In this document: in pieces, positions 8,686 to 16,891 of the stretch
Layout: the number at the start of each line of letters is the position of its first letter
Position numbering within the stretch: position 1 is the first letter of the stretch
Position numbers and translations under genes: made by a program
Assembly (NCBI GenBank): GCA_035541875.1
Contig: DATKML010000041.1
Coordinates: 62,001 to 126,000, forward strand
DNA: 64,000 nucleotides
DNA from: JAJPHI01 sp035541875
GTDB taxonomy: Bacteria; Desulfobacterota; Binatia; Binatales; Binataceae
Direction of reading: 5' to 3'
The notes under the pieces: generated by a model
Database searches by the model: none
Seen by the model: the letters and a program-made list of their open reading frames with translations, nothing else
Told to the model about the DNA's origin: nothing

Positions 8686-8720
8686 AATGTGAGGCCGCAC
8701 GGTCCGGCCTCACATTTTTT
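8684..8720 (+). terminator. Rho-independent terminator of asd
   Basis: A perfect 14-bp stem (8684-8697 with 8705-8718), 7-nt loop, then a T6 run ending at 8720. The stem begins inside the asd stop codon. Confidence 0.9.
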
Positions 8721-8747
8721 CTCGCTAGGTTTCGTCGACAAAGACAT

Positions 8748-9212
8748 TTAACTCTTGGCCGGAGGGGTAGTTAACATAGGGCTGATCGAAGCCAGCCAAG
8801 GGTCTGCGGCCCTGATGCCCTTGCATATACAGGCCATCTCGCACCCATAAGACGGTGACAACTGTACGAATAGAAGCCCACTTTTTTTAATTTGCGACAT
8901 AACCCGCGAGAGCTGAGATGGAGCAACGGAGGAGCCTTCATCGCCTAACGCGCGCACTACTTCGTCCGCCCTTACTGCGTCGCCCGTCGATACAGTAAAA
9001 TCTAAAATGATACTTCCTGCTCTCACGTCATCCGCGCGGAGCATCACCACTCCGTCCAGTTCATAGGAGTGAACGCGATCCTTCACGTTTTTAAGGATGA
9101 GAATTACTCGCTTGCCAGGCGGGAATAACATTCCAACCAGCCCGCCATCGTGAAAATCAGGTATCTCGAGCATCCCGTCTGACTTTACCCGAATTTCGTT
9201 TTCCTGCTGCAT
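8748..9212 (-). CDS. Hypothetical protein downstream of glcF
   Basis: 154 aa, no recognised family. No signal peptide or transmembrane segment. The first two thirds look like a compact beta-rich domain (LEIPDFHDGGLVGMLFP, then VILILKNVKDRVHSYEL and GVVMLRADDVRAGSIILDF). The C-terminus holds three cysteines in a short stretch (GCEMACICKG). Base composition is lower in GC than the flanking glc genes, which may mean recent arrival. It lies 34 bp downstream of glcF on the same strand but has no functional link that I can see. Confidence 0.55.
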   Translation of the reverse strand: MQQENEIRVKSDGMLEIPDFHDGGLVGMLFPPGKRVILILKNVKDRVHSYELDGVVMLRADDVRAGSIILDFTVSTGDAVRADEVVRALGDEGSSVAPSQLSRVMSQIKKSGLLFVQLSPSYGCEMACICKGIRAADPWLASISPMLTTPPAKS

Positions 9213-9246
9213 CTTTCTAATAACTAATGGCGACCGGCTCGATTAC

Positions 9247-10569
9247 TTAACTTCCATGAGCGGCGAGCGCGAGGAAATCGGCGATATGAATGACGCGGAT
9301 CTTCGCGTTCCGACGCTTGATCTCGGCAGCGATCTGAAACTCGCATCCGGGATTCGACAGAATCACGTAATCCGCGCCGGTCGCAATAATATTGTCGGCC
9401 TTACGCGCAGCCAACGCCGAGGCCATCGCGGGCTCGGTCAGGTTATAGCTGCCCGCCGAGCCGCAGCAGAGGTCGGACTCGTTTAATTCGGTCAGGCGGA
9501 GCCCCGGGATCGAGCGTAACAGTTCGCGAGGCGACTCGCGCACGCCGAGGCCATGCACCAGATGACACGAATCGTGATACGTCACCGTCACGTTGAAGGG
9601 GCGGGTGAAGGGATTCGTCGCGCCCATCACGAGGGAGCTTAGATCTGAGACGCGGGAGGCAACCTCGCGCGCATCTGCTGCCAGCTCCGGATCGTTCTTA
9701 AGCAACTCGCCATAGCCGGCGATTACCGCGGCGCATCCCGAGGCCGCCGAGACGATCGCGTCAGCGCCGCAGCGCTTCAACTCGCGCACGTTGGTGCGAG
9801 CGAATTCGAGAGCGCGTTCGTGATTGCCGTTATGGATATCGAGCGCCCCGCAGCATACCGTGCGCTCCATCCTGGCGATCTTGTAGCCGGCCGCCGCCAG
9901 TGTAGCTTCGCTGTTTTCGTTCTCCGAGCGAGTGAGAACCTGCGCCACGCATCCGTGATGCACGACCGCGGTCTTGGCTGGGGCCATCGTCGTGGCAGGA
10001 GCAGGCTTGGGAAATTGGGGTGCGTCCTTGCGTGTGAGCGAAGGCAGCAGCGTAATCCAATTGCGCAATGCGGCGGGTGTGAGGCGTTCGAGCAAGCCAC
10101 GCAAGCCGAACGCTTCGACCAGCTTGAGCGGCGTGAGCAGCACGCGCAGCCGGTTGGGAAACGGGAAGATCTCGGCGATCGCGCGATCACGGAAGCGTTC
10201 GGTGAAGCTCCTCTTCCAGTTGTGCTTCACATACACGCGGGCTTTTTCGACCAGCCGCCCGTAATGGACGCCGGAGGGGCATGCGGTTTCGCATCCGCGG
10301 CACTCAAGGCACAAATCGAGATGGCGCACCGCGTCCGCGTCGAGATCGAGGGTGCCCTGCGCCAGCGATTTCATCAGGTAGATACGGCCGCGCGGCGAAT
10401 CCATCTCGGCGCGCGTCAGCGTGTAAGTCGGGCAAGCCTCCAGACACAGGCCGCAATGAACGCAATCGAAGAGCAGGTCGTAGTCGACTACGTCGCGTAC
10501 CGGACCGGCGCTAGCCTGGGTCGCGGTCGCCGAGGATGTCGATGGAGAAACTTCAGATGTAGCTGCCAT
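9247..10569 (-). CDS. glcF: Glycolate oxidase iron-sulfur subunit GlcF
   Basis: 440 aa from ATG 10569, just past the glcE stop; an upstream ATG at 10686 would overlap glcE by over 100 bp. GlcF passes electrons from the flavin subunits of glycolate dehydrogenase to the quinone pool. Two ferredoxin-type 4Fe-4S motifs lie near the N-terminus (CVHCGLCLEACP and CLECRGCETACPSG). Two CCG domains follow, with CCGALDIHNG and CCGSAGSYNL. Third gene of a glcD-glcE-glcF operon with 8-10 bp gaps. The first ~20 residues are a Ser/Thr/Ala-rich low-complexity leader. Confidence 0.94.
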   Translation of the reverse strand: MAATSEVSPSTSSATATQASAGPVRDVVDYDLLFDCVHCGLCLEACPTYTLTRAEMDSPRGRIYLMKSLAQGTLDLDADAVRHLDLCLECRGCETACPSGVHYGRLVEKARVYVKHNWKRSFTERFRDRAIAEIFPFPNRLRVLLTPLKLVEAFGLRGLLERLTPAALRNWITLLPSLTRKDAPQFPKPAPATTMAPAKTAVVHHGCVAQVLTRSENENSEATLAAAGYKIARMERTVCCGALDIHNGNHERALEFARTNVRELKRCGADAIVSAASGCAAVIAGYGELLKNDPELAADAREVASRVSDLSSLVMGATNPFTRPFNVTVTYHDSCHLVHGLGVRESPRELLRSIPGLRLTELNESDLCCGSAGSYNLTEPAMASALAARKADNIIATGADYVILSNPGCEFQIAAEIKRRNAKIRVIHIADFLALAAHGS

Positions 10570-10577
10570 AGATGTTG

Positions 10578-11840
10578 TCAGAGACCGCCAACGAACGAAC
10601 CGGGATTGAAGATATTGCGCGGATCGAAGGATTCCTTGAGCTTTCGCATCAGCGCCATCGCGGGTGCCGGAGGGGCATCGAAACACGCCAAACCAGCTCG
10701 AAGCGCGGGGGGCGCCGTGATCACGCGCACATGACCGCGCGAGCGATGCGCAATCTCGCGCCAGGTCTTGAGAAGCTCATTGGCCTCTTCAGTCGTGCCA
10801 ACGTTTGCGTGATAAATTTGCGCGACACCGTTGAGGGCATGAGCGCGAAACGCCTCGTGCCCTTCTCGGAGACATCGTTCCAACTCGACGGGCAAAACCG
10901 CGATCTGCGCGGAGAAACCGCTCTCATCGGGGACGAAATCGCACAACTGCTGATACGCCATCGCAGCGTCAGCCTCAGCAAAAATCTGCACGGAGTCGCC
11001 CAGCGCTGCGATAAGTTGCGCGCGTTGATAATCAGCCTCTGCGGGGATACCGCCGAAACCCGCCAGCAGGACAAATTCACCCGTATCGACAAACGGTGTG
11101 GCATAGGAGCCGCCAAGCACTTCGCAATGAAAAAGGCGGACGGCCTCATCCGCGGCTTGCGCCGCCGCGAAAGCGTCCGCAATATTCTTGAAGGAAGCGC
11201 CGACCAGAGTGTAATTGGGCGGGATTGGGCGTACTTTGAAGTTCGCCTCGACGATTATCCCGAGTGTGCCGTACGAGCCGCTGAGCACCTTCATCAGATC
11301 GTAACCCGCGACGTTCTTCACGACCCGTCCGCCGGCATGAACGACACGCCCATCGTGGCCCACAAACGTGATACCGATAAGCAGGTCGCGCACGGTGCCT
11401 TCGCTCAGGCGTATCGGCCCGGACTTCGCGCCCGCTATCAGCGAACCGATCGTCGTAAGCTCCGGATGCGGCGGATCGACCGGTAATCGCTGCCCGTGTT
11501 GCGCAGCTACCCGATTGAGGTCGCCAAGTAAGACGCCCGCCTGCGCGACGACGGTCATGTCTTCAGACTCATACGCGATAATCTGATTCATGCGCGCGAG
11601 TGACAGGGCCACGGGTTGCGGATCGCTGCGCAAGCAACTGCGTGTGGCGCCAATCGGAACGAGAGGGATTTGATCGCGCTCGCATTTCTGGACGATCGCG
11701 GCGACCTGTTGCGCGTCCGTCGGTTCGAGCACCAGGTTGGCAGCTAAAGCTTCGCGGCCCTGTGAGTTGCGCACCTTGTCCGTGCCGATTAGTTCACCGA
11801 ACTCGCTGCTGAGCTGGGCGTTATCGAACTGCGAACTCAT
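10578..11840 (-). CDS. glcE: Glycolate oxidase FAD-binding subunit GlcE
   Basis: 420 aa from ATG 11840, 10 bp after the glcD stop; the longer ORF start at 11897 would overlap glcD. It has an FAD-binding-4 (PCMH/VAO-type) domain, with LVPIGATRSCL, HPELTTIGSLIAG and the long GGRVVKNVAGYDLMK block characteristic of GlcE. The C-terminal end, PRNIFNPGSF, matches the last helix of FAD-linked oxidases. It works with GlcD and GlcF as the glycolate dehydrogenase complex. Confidence 0.93.
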   Translation of the reverse strand: MSSQFDNAQLSSEFGELIGTDKVRNSQGREALAANLVLEPTDAQQVAAIVQKCERDQIPLVPIGATRSCLRSDPQPVALSLARMNQIIAYESEDMTVVAQAGVLLGDLNRVAAQHGQRLPVDPPHPELTTIGSLIAGAKSGPIRLSEGTVRDLLIGITFVGHDGRVVHAGGRVVKNVAGYDLMKVLSGSYGTLGIIVEANFKVRPIPPNYTLVGASFKNIADAFAAAQAADEAVRLFHCEVLGGSYATPFVDTGEFVLLAGFGGIPAEADYQRAQLIAALGDSVQIFAEADAAMAYQQLCDFVPDESGFSAQIAVLPVELERCLREGHEAFRAHALNGVAQIYHANVGTTEEANELLKTWREIAHRSRGHVRVITAPPALRAGLACFDAPPAPAMALMRKLKESFDPRNIFNPGSFVGGL

Positions 11841-11850
11841 ACCAGGGCAC

Positions 11851-13296
11851 TCATATCGGGACTTGACGGCGCGGCGTGCGCACTTCGACGCATCCACCCG
11901 GCACCGGTATTACTTTGTTCGGGTTGGAGCGCTCTTCCGGATCGAAGACGCGGCGCAACTCGCTCATCACGAGCAAATCGTCCGGGGAAAAGAGCATCGG
12001 CATCTCGTTGATCTTCTCGACACCGATACCGTGTTCGCCCGTGAGGCTGCCGCCCAACTCGACACAGGCCGACAGAATATCGTGGCCGGCCTCGATTGCA
12101 CGACGGACTTGATCCGGGTCGCGCTCATCGTACAGCACAATCGGATGGATATTGCCGTCCCCAGCGTGAAAGACGTTGCCGATTTTCAGTTGATGCTTCT
12201 GGCTGATCGCGGTGATGCGTTCGAGGATATCGGGCAGTCGCGTTCGCGGAACGACACCGTCGTGCGTCGCATAATTCGGGGCGAGTCGACCGACCGCGCC
12301 AAAAGCCCGCTTACGTGCTTTCCAGAGCAGTGTGCGTTCGTGCTCGTCTCGCGCGAGGCGGATTTCGCTGGCGCCCGCGCCGCGTACCAACTCGCTCACG
12401 CGCGAGGCTTGATCATCCATCCCCGCGGCTAGACCGTCGAGCTCGATAATCAGCACTGCGCCCGCGTCGATAGGCAATCCAACGTTAAAGGCATCTTCCA
12501 CCGCGCGGATGATCATCTGGTCCATCATCTCGATAGCGCCCGGAATGATACCCTGAGCAATAATCGCGGAGACGGCCCGAGTCGCATCGGCGACTTCGGC
12601 GAAGATCGCGAGCATCGTGCGATGAGCTTCCGGTTCGCGTGAGAGTTTTAGCGTTGCGCGCGTGACGATGCCGGCAGTGCCTTCGGCACCGACGACCGCG
12701 CCAACCAAATCGTAGCCGCAGAGTTCTTCGACTGGGCCGCCAAGCTCCGCAATCTCGCCATCGGGCAGGACAATTTCGAGACCTAACACATGATTCGTTG
12801 TGACGCCGTACTTCAGGGTGTGCGGCCCGCCCGAGTTCTCCGCGATATTGCCGCCGATCGTGCAGGCCATCTGTGAAGACGGGTCAGGCGCGTAAAAGAG
12901 GTTATGCGCTTTGACTGCGTTGGTGACGTTGAGGTTAACCACGCCGCTCTCGACCTCGATCCGACGATTGGCCAAATCGATACTCAGGATATGGTTCATC
13001 CGCGACGTACAAATCATGATCGGCGCGTTGAGCGGAAGGCATCCACCGGATAGCCCGGTTCCTGCGCCGCGCGGTACGAACGGAATCTTGTGGCGATGGA
13101 GCAGTTTCAGCACCGCGCTGATTTCGGCCGTCGAGCGCGGGCGGACCAACAGATCGGGGACGCTCTTTTCGATTGTCCAACCGTCGCATTCATAGACCTT
13201 GAGTTCGGTCGGGCGCGAGACGATCGCGTCTGCGCCGAGAATAGCGACCAGTTCGCCAGGAACTTTGGGGTCAATCGAGGAGCGAGCTGAATCCAT
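11851..13296 (-). CDS. glcD: Glycolate oxidase subunit GlcD (FAD-linked)
   Basis: 481 aa, first gene of glcDEF. The VAO-type FAD domain (PFVPRGAGTGLSGG, then SQMACTIGGNIAENSGG) is followed by the FAD-oxidase C-terminal domain ending in GGSLTGEHGIGVEK and FDPEERSNPNK. It oxidises glycolate to glyoxylate; D-lactate dehydrogenases share the family, but the GlcE/GlcF partners settle the assignment. It is divergent, with a 174-bp spacer, from a class V aminotransferase that would consume glyoxylate. The spacer shows no recognisable operator. Confidence 0.94.
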   Translation of the reverse strand: MDSARSSIDPKVPGELVAILGADAIVSRPTELKVYECDGWTIEKSVPDLLVRPRSTAEISAVLKLLHRHKIPFVPRGAGTGLSGGCLPLNAPIMICTSRMNHILSIDLANRRIEVESGVVNLNVTNAVKAHNLFYAPDPSSQMACTIGGNIAENSGGPHTLKYGVTTNHVLGLEIVLPDGEIAELGGPVEELCGYDLVGAVVGAEGTAGIVTRATLKLSREPEAHRTMLAIFAEVADATRAVSAIIAQGIIPGAIEMMDQMIIRAVEDAFNVGLPIDAGAVLIIELDGLAAGMDDQASRVSELVRGAGASEIRLARDEHERTLLWKARKRAFGAVGRLAPNYATHDGVVPRTRLPDILERITAISQKHQLKIGNVFHAGDGNIHPIVLYDERDPDQVRRAIEAGHDILSACVELGGSLTGEHGIGVEKINEMPMLFSPDDLLVMSELRRVFDPEERSNPNKVIPVPGGCVEVRTPRRQVPI

Positions 13297-13470
13297 GGCA
13301 GCGCAACTCTAGCACGAAAATTCGCGGTTCCGCCTCGATACGAAGGGGGCCGATCTCTTTAAAAGTGGAGTGGTGATGTCGATAATACGACGGCGCGGTG
13401 GTAGCAACCGGCCCCGCCGGTATCGGGGCTCTCCTCGACCTGCGCGACTAATCGGCGATACGGTGATGTA

Positions 13471-14655
13471 GTGTCTAACTCCTATAGCGAACTTCAACCG
13501 GCGGCACGCCTGCTTCTAGGCCCCGGCCCGTCTAATGTCCATCCGCGCGTTATGAAGGCGATGGTATCGCCGGTCGTCGGCCATCTCGATCCTGATTTCG
13601 TCCGGGTTATGGAAGACATCAAGCTGATGCTCCGCACTGTCTTCCAGACCGAGAACAAAATGACCTTTCCGGTATCCGGTACCGGATCGGCCGGGATGGA
13701 GACCGCCCTCATGAATCTGGTCGAGGAGGGCGACGAGGTAATCGTCGGCGTCAATGGCGTCTTCGGCAGTCGGGTGGCCGATGCGGCCGAGCGGCTCGGC
13801 GCCAAGGTCATGCGTGTCGAGGCCGAATGGGGTCAAATCGTCGAGCCCGAAAAGATCGAAGCCCAGGTCAAGGCGGCGAATAAGCCCAAGCTGCTGGTGG
13901 TCGTTCATGCCGAGACTTCAACCGGAATCTATCAGCCGGTGGCGGAACTCGGTGCGATGGCCCATCGCTATGGTGCGCTCTTCATGATGGATGCGGTGAC
14001 CTCGCTCGGATGCGTTCCCGTCGAGGTCGACAAGTGGGAAGTCGACGCCTGCTTCAGTTGCACGCAGAAGGGTATCGGGGCGCCTCCGGGACTTGCGCCG
14101 GCGACCTTCAGCGAACGTGCGATGCAGGTCGTGCGCTCGCGCAAGACGAAGTGCCGGTCGTGGTACTTCGATCTCGCCGGTATCGAGCAATATTGGGGCG
14201 CCGATCGCGTCTATCATCACACGGCGCCGATCACGATGAACTATGCACTGTACGAAGCGCTGCGCATTATCATCGAAGAAGGACTCGAGGCCCGCTTCGC
14301 ACGCCATCAGGAGAACTCAAAGGCGCTCAAGGCCGGCGTCGTCGCGATGGGTCTCGAACTCGCGGCACAGGAGGGCTATCGCCTGCCGCAACTGACCGCA
14401 GTTCGTGTGCCTAATGGCATAAATGACGGCAAGGTGCGTACTGAGCTGCTGCGACTCTTCAACACAGAAATCGGCGCAGGGCTGGGGCCCTTCAAGGGCA
14501 AGGTCTGGCGTATCGGTCTGATGGGTGAATCGTCGCGGCGCGGCAATACGATGCTCGTCCTAAACGCCCTGGAGACAATCCTCGGCGGCGAAGGGATGGA
14601 GATTCCGCGCGGTGCCGCCGTTGCAGCAGCCGATCGCGCTTATAACGGCGCGTAG
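13471..14655 (+). CDS. Class V aminotransferase, alanine/serine--glyoxylate type
   Basis: 394 aa from GTG 13471. PLP-dependent fold type I. Starts with the family signature LLLGPGPSNVHPRVM. FMMDAVTSLGCVP holds the Asp that contacts the PLP pyridine, and CTQKGIGAPPGL carries the Schiff-base Lys200. C-terminal WRIGLMGESS contains the Arg that binds the substrate carboxylate. Alanine--glyoxylate aminotransferases give glycine from glyoxylate, which fits the divergent glcDEF operon; serine or 2-aminoethylphosphonate donors cannot be excluded. Its 3' flank abuts a parE remnant on the other strand. Confidence 0.9.
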   Translation: MSNSYSELQPAARLLLGPGPSNVHPRVMKAMVSPVVGHLDPDFVRVMEDIKLMLRTVFQTENKMTFPVSGTGSAGMETALMNLVEEGDEVIVGVNGVFGSRVADAAERLGAKVMRVEAEWGQIVEPEKIEAQVKAANKPKLLVVVHAETSTGIYQPVAELGAMAHRYGALFMMDAVTSLGCVPVEVDKWEVDACFSCTQKGIGAPPGLAPATFSERAMQVVRSRKTKCRSWYFDLAGIEQYWGADRVYHHTAPITMNYALYEALRIIIEEGLEARFARHQENSKALKAGVVAMGLELAAQEGYRLPQLTAVRVPNGINDGKVRTELLRLFNTEIGAGLGPFKGKVWRIGLMGESSRRGNTMLVLNALETILGGEGMEIPRGAAVAAADRAYNGA

Positions 14656-14664
14656 CGGACGTTT

Positions 14665-14721
14665 CGCAAGAATCCCCCGAAGATCGCTCTGCGCCGGCCG
14701 CGATAGCCTTAGGCGCGCCAT
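14665..14721 (-). pseudogene. parE/relE-type toxin remnant (first ~19 codons)
   Basis: Five bases after the parD stop is an ATG (14721 read leftwards) opening MARLRLSRPAQSDLRGILA. This is the typical N-terminus of ParE toxins (short strand, then a helix with A-x-x-DL-x-x-I). The similarity stops there: about 10 bp further on lies the end of the convergent aminotransferase gene, and the frame continues only as its antisense. The rest of the ~95-residue toxin has been deleted. This was seen by eye; no alignment was run. Confidence 0.55.
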
Positions 14722-14726
14722 TGGAC

Positions 14727-15005
14727 TCAAGTATCAGTTGCGCGGGATGTGGCCAAATCCGGTAGATAATCTTCGAGCTGCGCTTCCTCTATCTCGATAA
14801 ACTCGCCCGCAGCCAAGGCGTCCAAACCAATCCTAATTTGTGCGCGCAACGCCTTGAGCTTTAGCGCGTCCTCGCGACCCTTCTGCCGCAAGACCCGCAG
14901 TGCATCGCGAACTGCCTCGCTCGCATTTTGGTAGTCGCCCGCTTTGACTACGCGGTCAATGAACGCGTCCTGTTCGGCGGTCAGACTGATCTTGCGCGTA
15001 GGCAC
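14727..15005 (-). CDS. parD: ParD-family ribbon-helix-helix antitoxin, toxin partner truncated
   Basis: 92 aa. The N-terminal RHH/CopG domain reads KISLTAEQDAFIDRVV then YQNASEAVRDALRVL, the standard ParD DNA-binding and dimer region. The charged C-terminal tail (EFIEIEEAQLEDYL) is the toxin-wrapping part. In a normal parDE operon the parE start lies within a few bases, and here only a ~19-codon parE stub remains. The antitoxin is therefore orphaned; it may persist as an autorepressor or as protection against related toxins. Confidence 0.85.
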   Translation of the reverse strand: MPTRKISLTAEQDAFIDRVVKAGDYQNASEAVRDALRVLRQKGREDALKLKALRAQIRIGLDALAAGEFIEIEEAQLEDYLPDLATSRATDT

Positions 15006-15091
15006 GATCGGCCATCCTCAGAGCCAACAGCTTTTCCCGTCGATGATGGCAAAGTTTGCCATTATTTTAATGACCAGACACCGGTTGGTCT

Positions 15092-15469
15092 TCAGAGCGG
15101 GCGCAGGAAGACCATCACGAGAATCAGCAGGAGGAGGGCGCTCACGATACCGTGGAGCATCGCGAATTCCTTGCGTGTCGACGAGCCCGGTTCTTTCTCG
15201 ATCGCGTTAATTCGCTGATACAGCCGGACGTGGCAAACGATCATCCCGAGGACGAAGAGCAGTTTCGCGTGGAGCCAGCCGTGCGTCAGGATTTGTGGTT
15301 CGGCGAAGATGGCCGTAGCTCCGAAGGCGACCGCTGCCATCGCGCCGATATTGGTGGTGCTCGCCATCAGGCGCTTCGCCGAAAGGATCAGGGCCTCGCG
15401 CGCCGCACCGACTTCGTCCGGCACCTGCTTCATCATGGTGCACACCACGAGCAGGCCGCCGATCCACAT
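15092..15469 (-). CDS. HemJ/CopD-like integral membrane protein with unclear start
   Basis: 125 aa from the first ATG (15469), with about four membrane helices (IGGLLVVCTMM; NIGAMAAVAFGATAIF; KLLFVLGMIVCHVRLY; GIVSALLLLILVMVFL). It resembles the UPF0093/HemJ-CopD group, which includes protoporphyrinogen oxidase HemJ. The first helix of that family begins further upstream, and the frame indeed reads TLTWLIIFHVFGVI just before this ATG, including the conserved His (codon 15487-15485). No ATG, GTG or TTG occurs between the in-frame stop and 15469. The true start is therefore either a non-standard codon such as ATT, or the sequence has an error. It overlaps the end of the upstream MFS gene, suggesting coupling. 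Confidence 0.65.
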   Translation of the reverse strand: MWIGGLLVVCTMMKQVPDEVGAAREALILSAKRLMASTTNIGAMAAVAFGATAIFAEPQILTHGWLHAKLLFVLGMIVCHVRLYQRINAIEKEPGSSTRKEFAMLHGIVSALLLLILVMVFLRPL

Positions 15470-15504
15470 GATTACGCCGAAGACGTGAAAAATAATTAGC
15501 CAGG

Positions 15505-16728
15505 TTAGCGTGGCACTTCTCCCTTGATTTGATTAATCGGACCAGCCAGCAGCAGACCAGCAATCGCGATTATCCCGCCGGTGGCATAGACCACCGTCGG
15601 CCCGTCAAAGTCGTATAGCAGGCCCGCGACGAGCGGGCCGAAGATTCGCGCTAGCGCCAGCGCCGATTGGTTGAGGCCAAGCAACTCGCCCTGCAGATGG
15701 CGACCCGTCAGCTTCGAGATCAAACTCGCGATCGAGGGATTGGTAAAGCCGTAGCCAATCGCCAACGCTGCCAACAGCAGGAACAGCAGTCCGTTCGAGC
15801 CGAAATTCGCCATCGGCACCATCCCGACCGCGAAAAGCAGCAACCCAGCGCGAATCAGACGGTACTCGCCGACTTTGCCGACGATTTTGCGGAGCAGGTA
15901 GCCCTGCGTGATCGCCTGCATCAGTCCGGCGTATGCGAGCATCCCGCCAACGCCTGCGGTGCTGAGTCCATAGATGACCGGCGCCATCAGGGCAAAGGTG
16001 GCCTCGAAGAGCACCATCGCGAAGGTCGCGAGAAAACCGACGAGAAAAATCCGCGCCATGTGATGACGCATCAGCTCGAAGGGCAAGCGCAGAGGCGGAA
16101 CGAGCAGGTTCAGTTGCAGGCGATGTCCGCTGGTTGGGCGATGCGACTCCGGCAGGGCGATCACGGCGAAGAGCAGGTTCGCGAGCGTAAGGGCACTCGC
16201 AAAAAAGACCGGCACCCGCAGCCCCGAACGCCCGAGCAGACCCCCAATCGCGGGACCGAGCACGAAGCCGAGGCCGAACGCGGCCCCTATCATGCCCATC
16301 CCGTGGGCACGTTTTTCTTCAGGCGTGATATCGGCGACGTAGGCCTGCGCGGTCGAGACGGTCGCGGCACACGCGCCGTGAATCGCGCGTGAAAGCAGCA
16401 GGATCGGCATCGAGTAGGCGAACCCGTAAACGAAGTAGCTCAGCGACGAGCCGAGCAATCCTAGCATGATAATCGGGCGGCGGCCGACGTGATCCGAGAT
16501 ACGTCCCAGGACCGGCGATACGAGAAATTGCATCAGGGAGTAGGAGGAGAGGATCGCACCGATAGCGAAAGCTCCGACCCCGAGCCGTTCCACGTACATC
16601 GGCAGAAACGGGATAACGATCCCGAAGCCGAGCAGATCGATAAATACCGTCGCAAAAAGGACGGTCAGCGGCCCGCGATTGCTGGCAGCGGAAGACGAGG
16701 GACCCTTAATTGGTTCTGCAGCGCTCAT
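15505..16728 (-). CDS. MFS exporter, TetA/multidrug-like
   Basis: About 407 aa from ATG 16728 (an ATG nine codons upstream is equally possible). Twelve hydrophobic segments. The motif-A loop GRISDHVGRRP lies between helices 2 and 3, as in the DHA1/TetA group. AIHGACAATVSTAQAYVADIT and the helix-5 motif GAAFGLGFVLGPAIGG (antiporter motif C) mark drug:H+ antiporters. The C-terminal half is also full length. The gene is divergent from an SDR across a spacer with an inverted repeat. Substrate unknown. Confidence 0.88.
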   Translation of the reverse strand: MSAAEPIKGPSSSAASNRGPLTVLFATVFIDLLGFGIVIPFLPMYVERLGVGAFAIGAILSSYSLMQFLVSPVLGRISDHVGRRPIIMLGLLGSSLSYFVYGFAYSMPILLLSRAIHGACAATVSTAQAYVADITPEEKRAHGMGMIGAAFGLGFVLGPAIGGLLGRSGLRVPVFFASALTLANLLFAVIALPESHRPTSGHRLQLNLLVPPLRLPFELMRHHMARIFLVGFLATFAMVLFEATFALMAPVIYGLSTAGVGGMLAYAGLMQAITQGYLLRKIVGKVGEYRLIRAGLLLFAVGMVPMANFGSNGLLFLLLAALAIGYGFTNPSIASLISKLTGRHLQGELLGLNQSALALARIFGPLVAGLLYDFDGPTVVYATGGIIAIAGLLLAGPINQIKGEVPR

Positions 16729-16810
16729 ACTAATAGCGGTTGAAACAAACCCCATGCGGTTGGGGTAGTCAAGCTATCGTCGTCGTCGGCGATCGGAAAG
16801 CCGCCATTTG

Positions 16811-16829
16811 CCTTGCATCGATAGCAAGG
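16811..16829. repeat. Inverted repeat in the MFS/SDR divergent spacer
   Basis: CCTTGC-ATCGATA-GCAAGG: 6-bp arms with an internal ATCGAT, in the middle of a ~160-bp divergent intergenic region. It could be an operator shared by the exporter and the SDR. Confidence 0.3.
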
Positions 16830-16891
16830 TGGCAATATTGCTCTAACCGAAGCACGAGTCCAACCAATTTGACTCGATGCGGGAGTTACTG

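Noticed and set aside
9820..11486. Long plus-strand ORFs (304 codons each)
   Set aside because: Antisense shadows of glcF and glcE.
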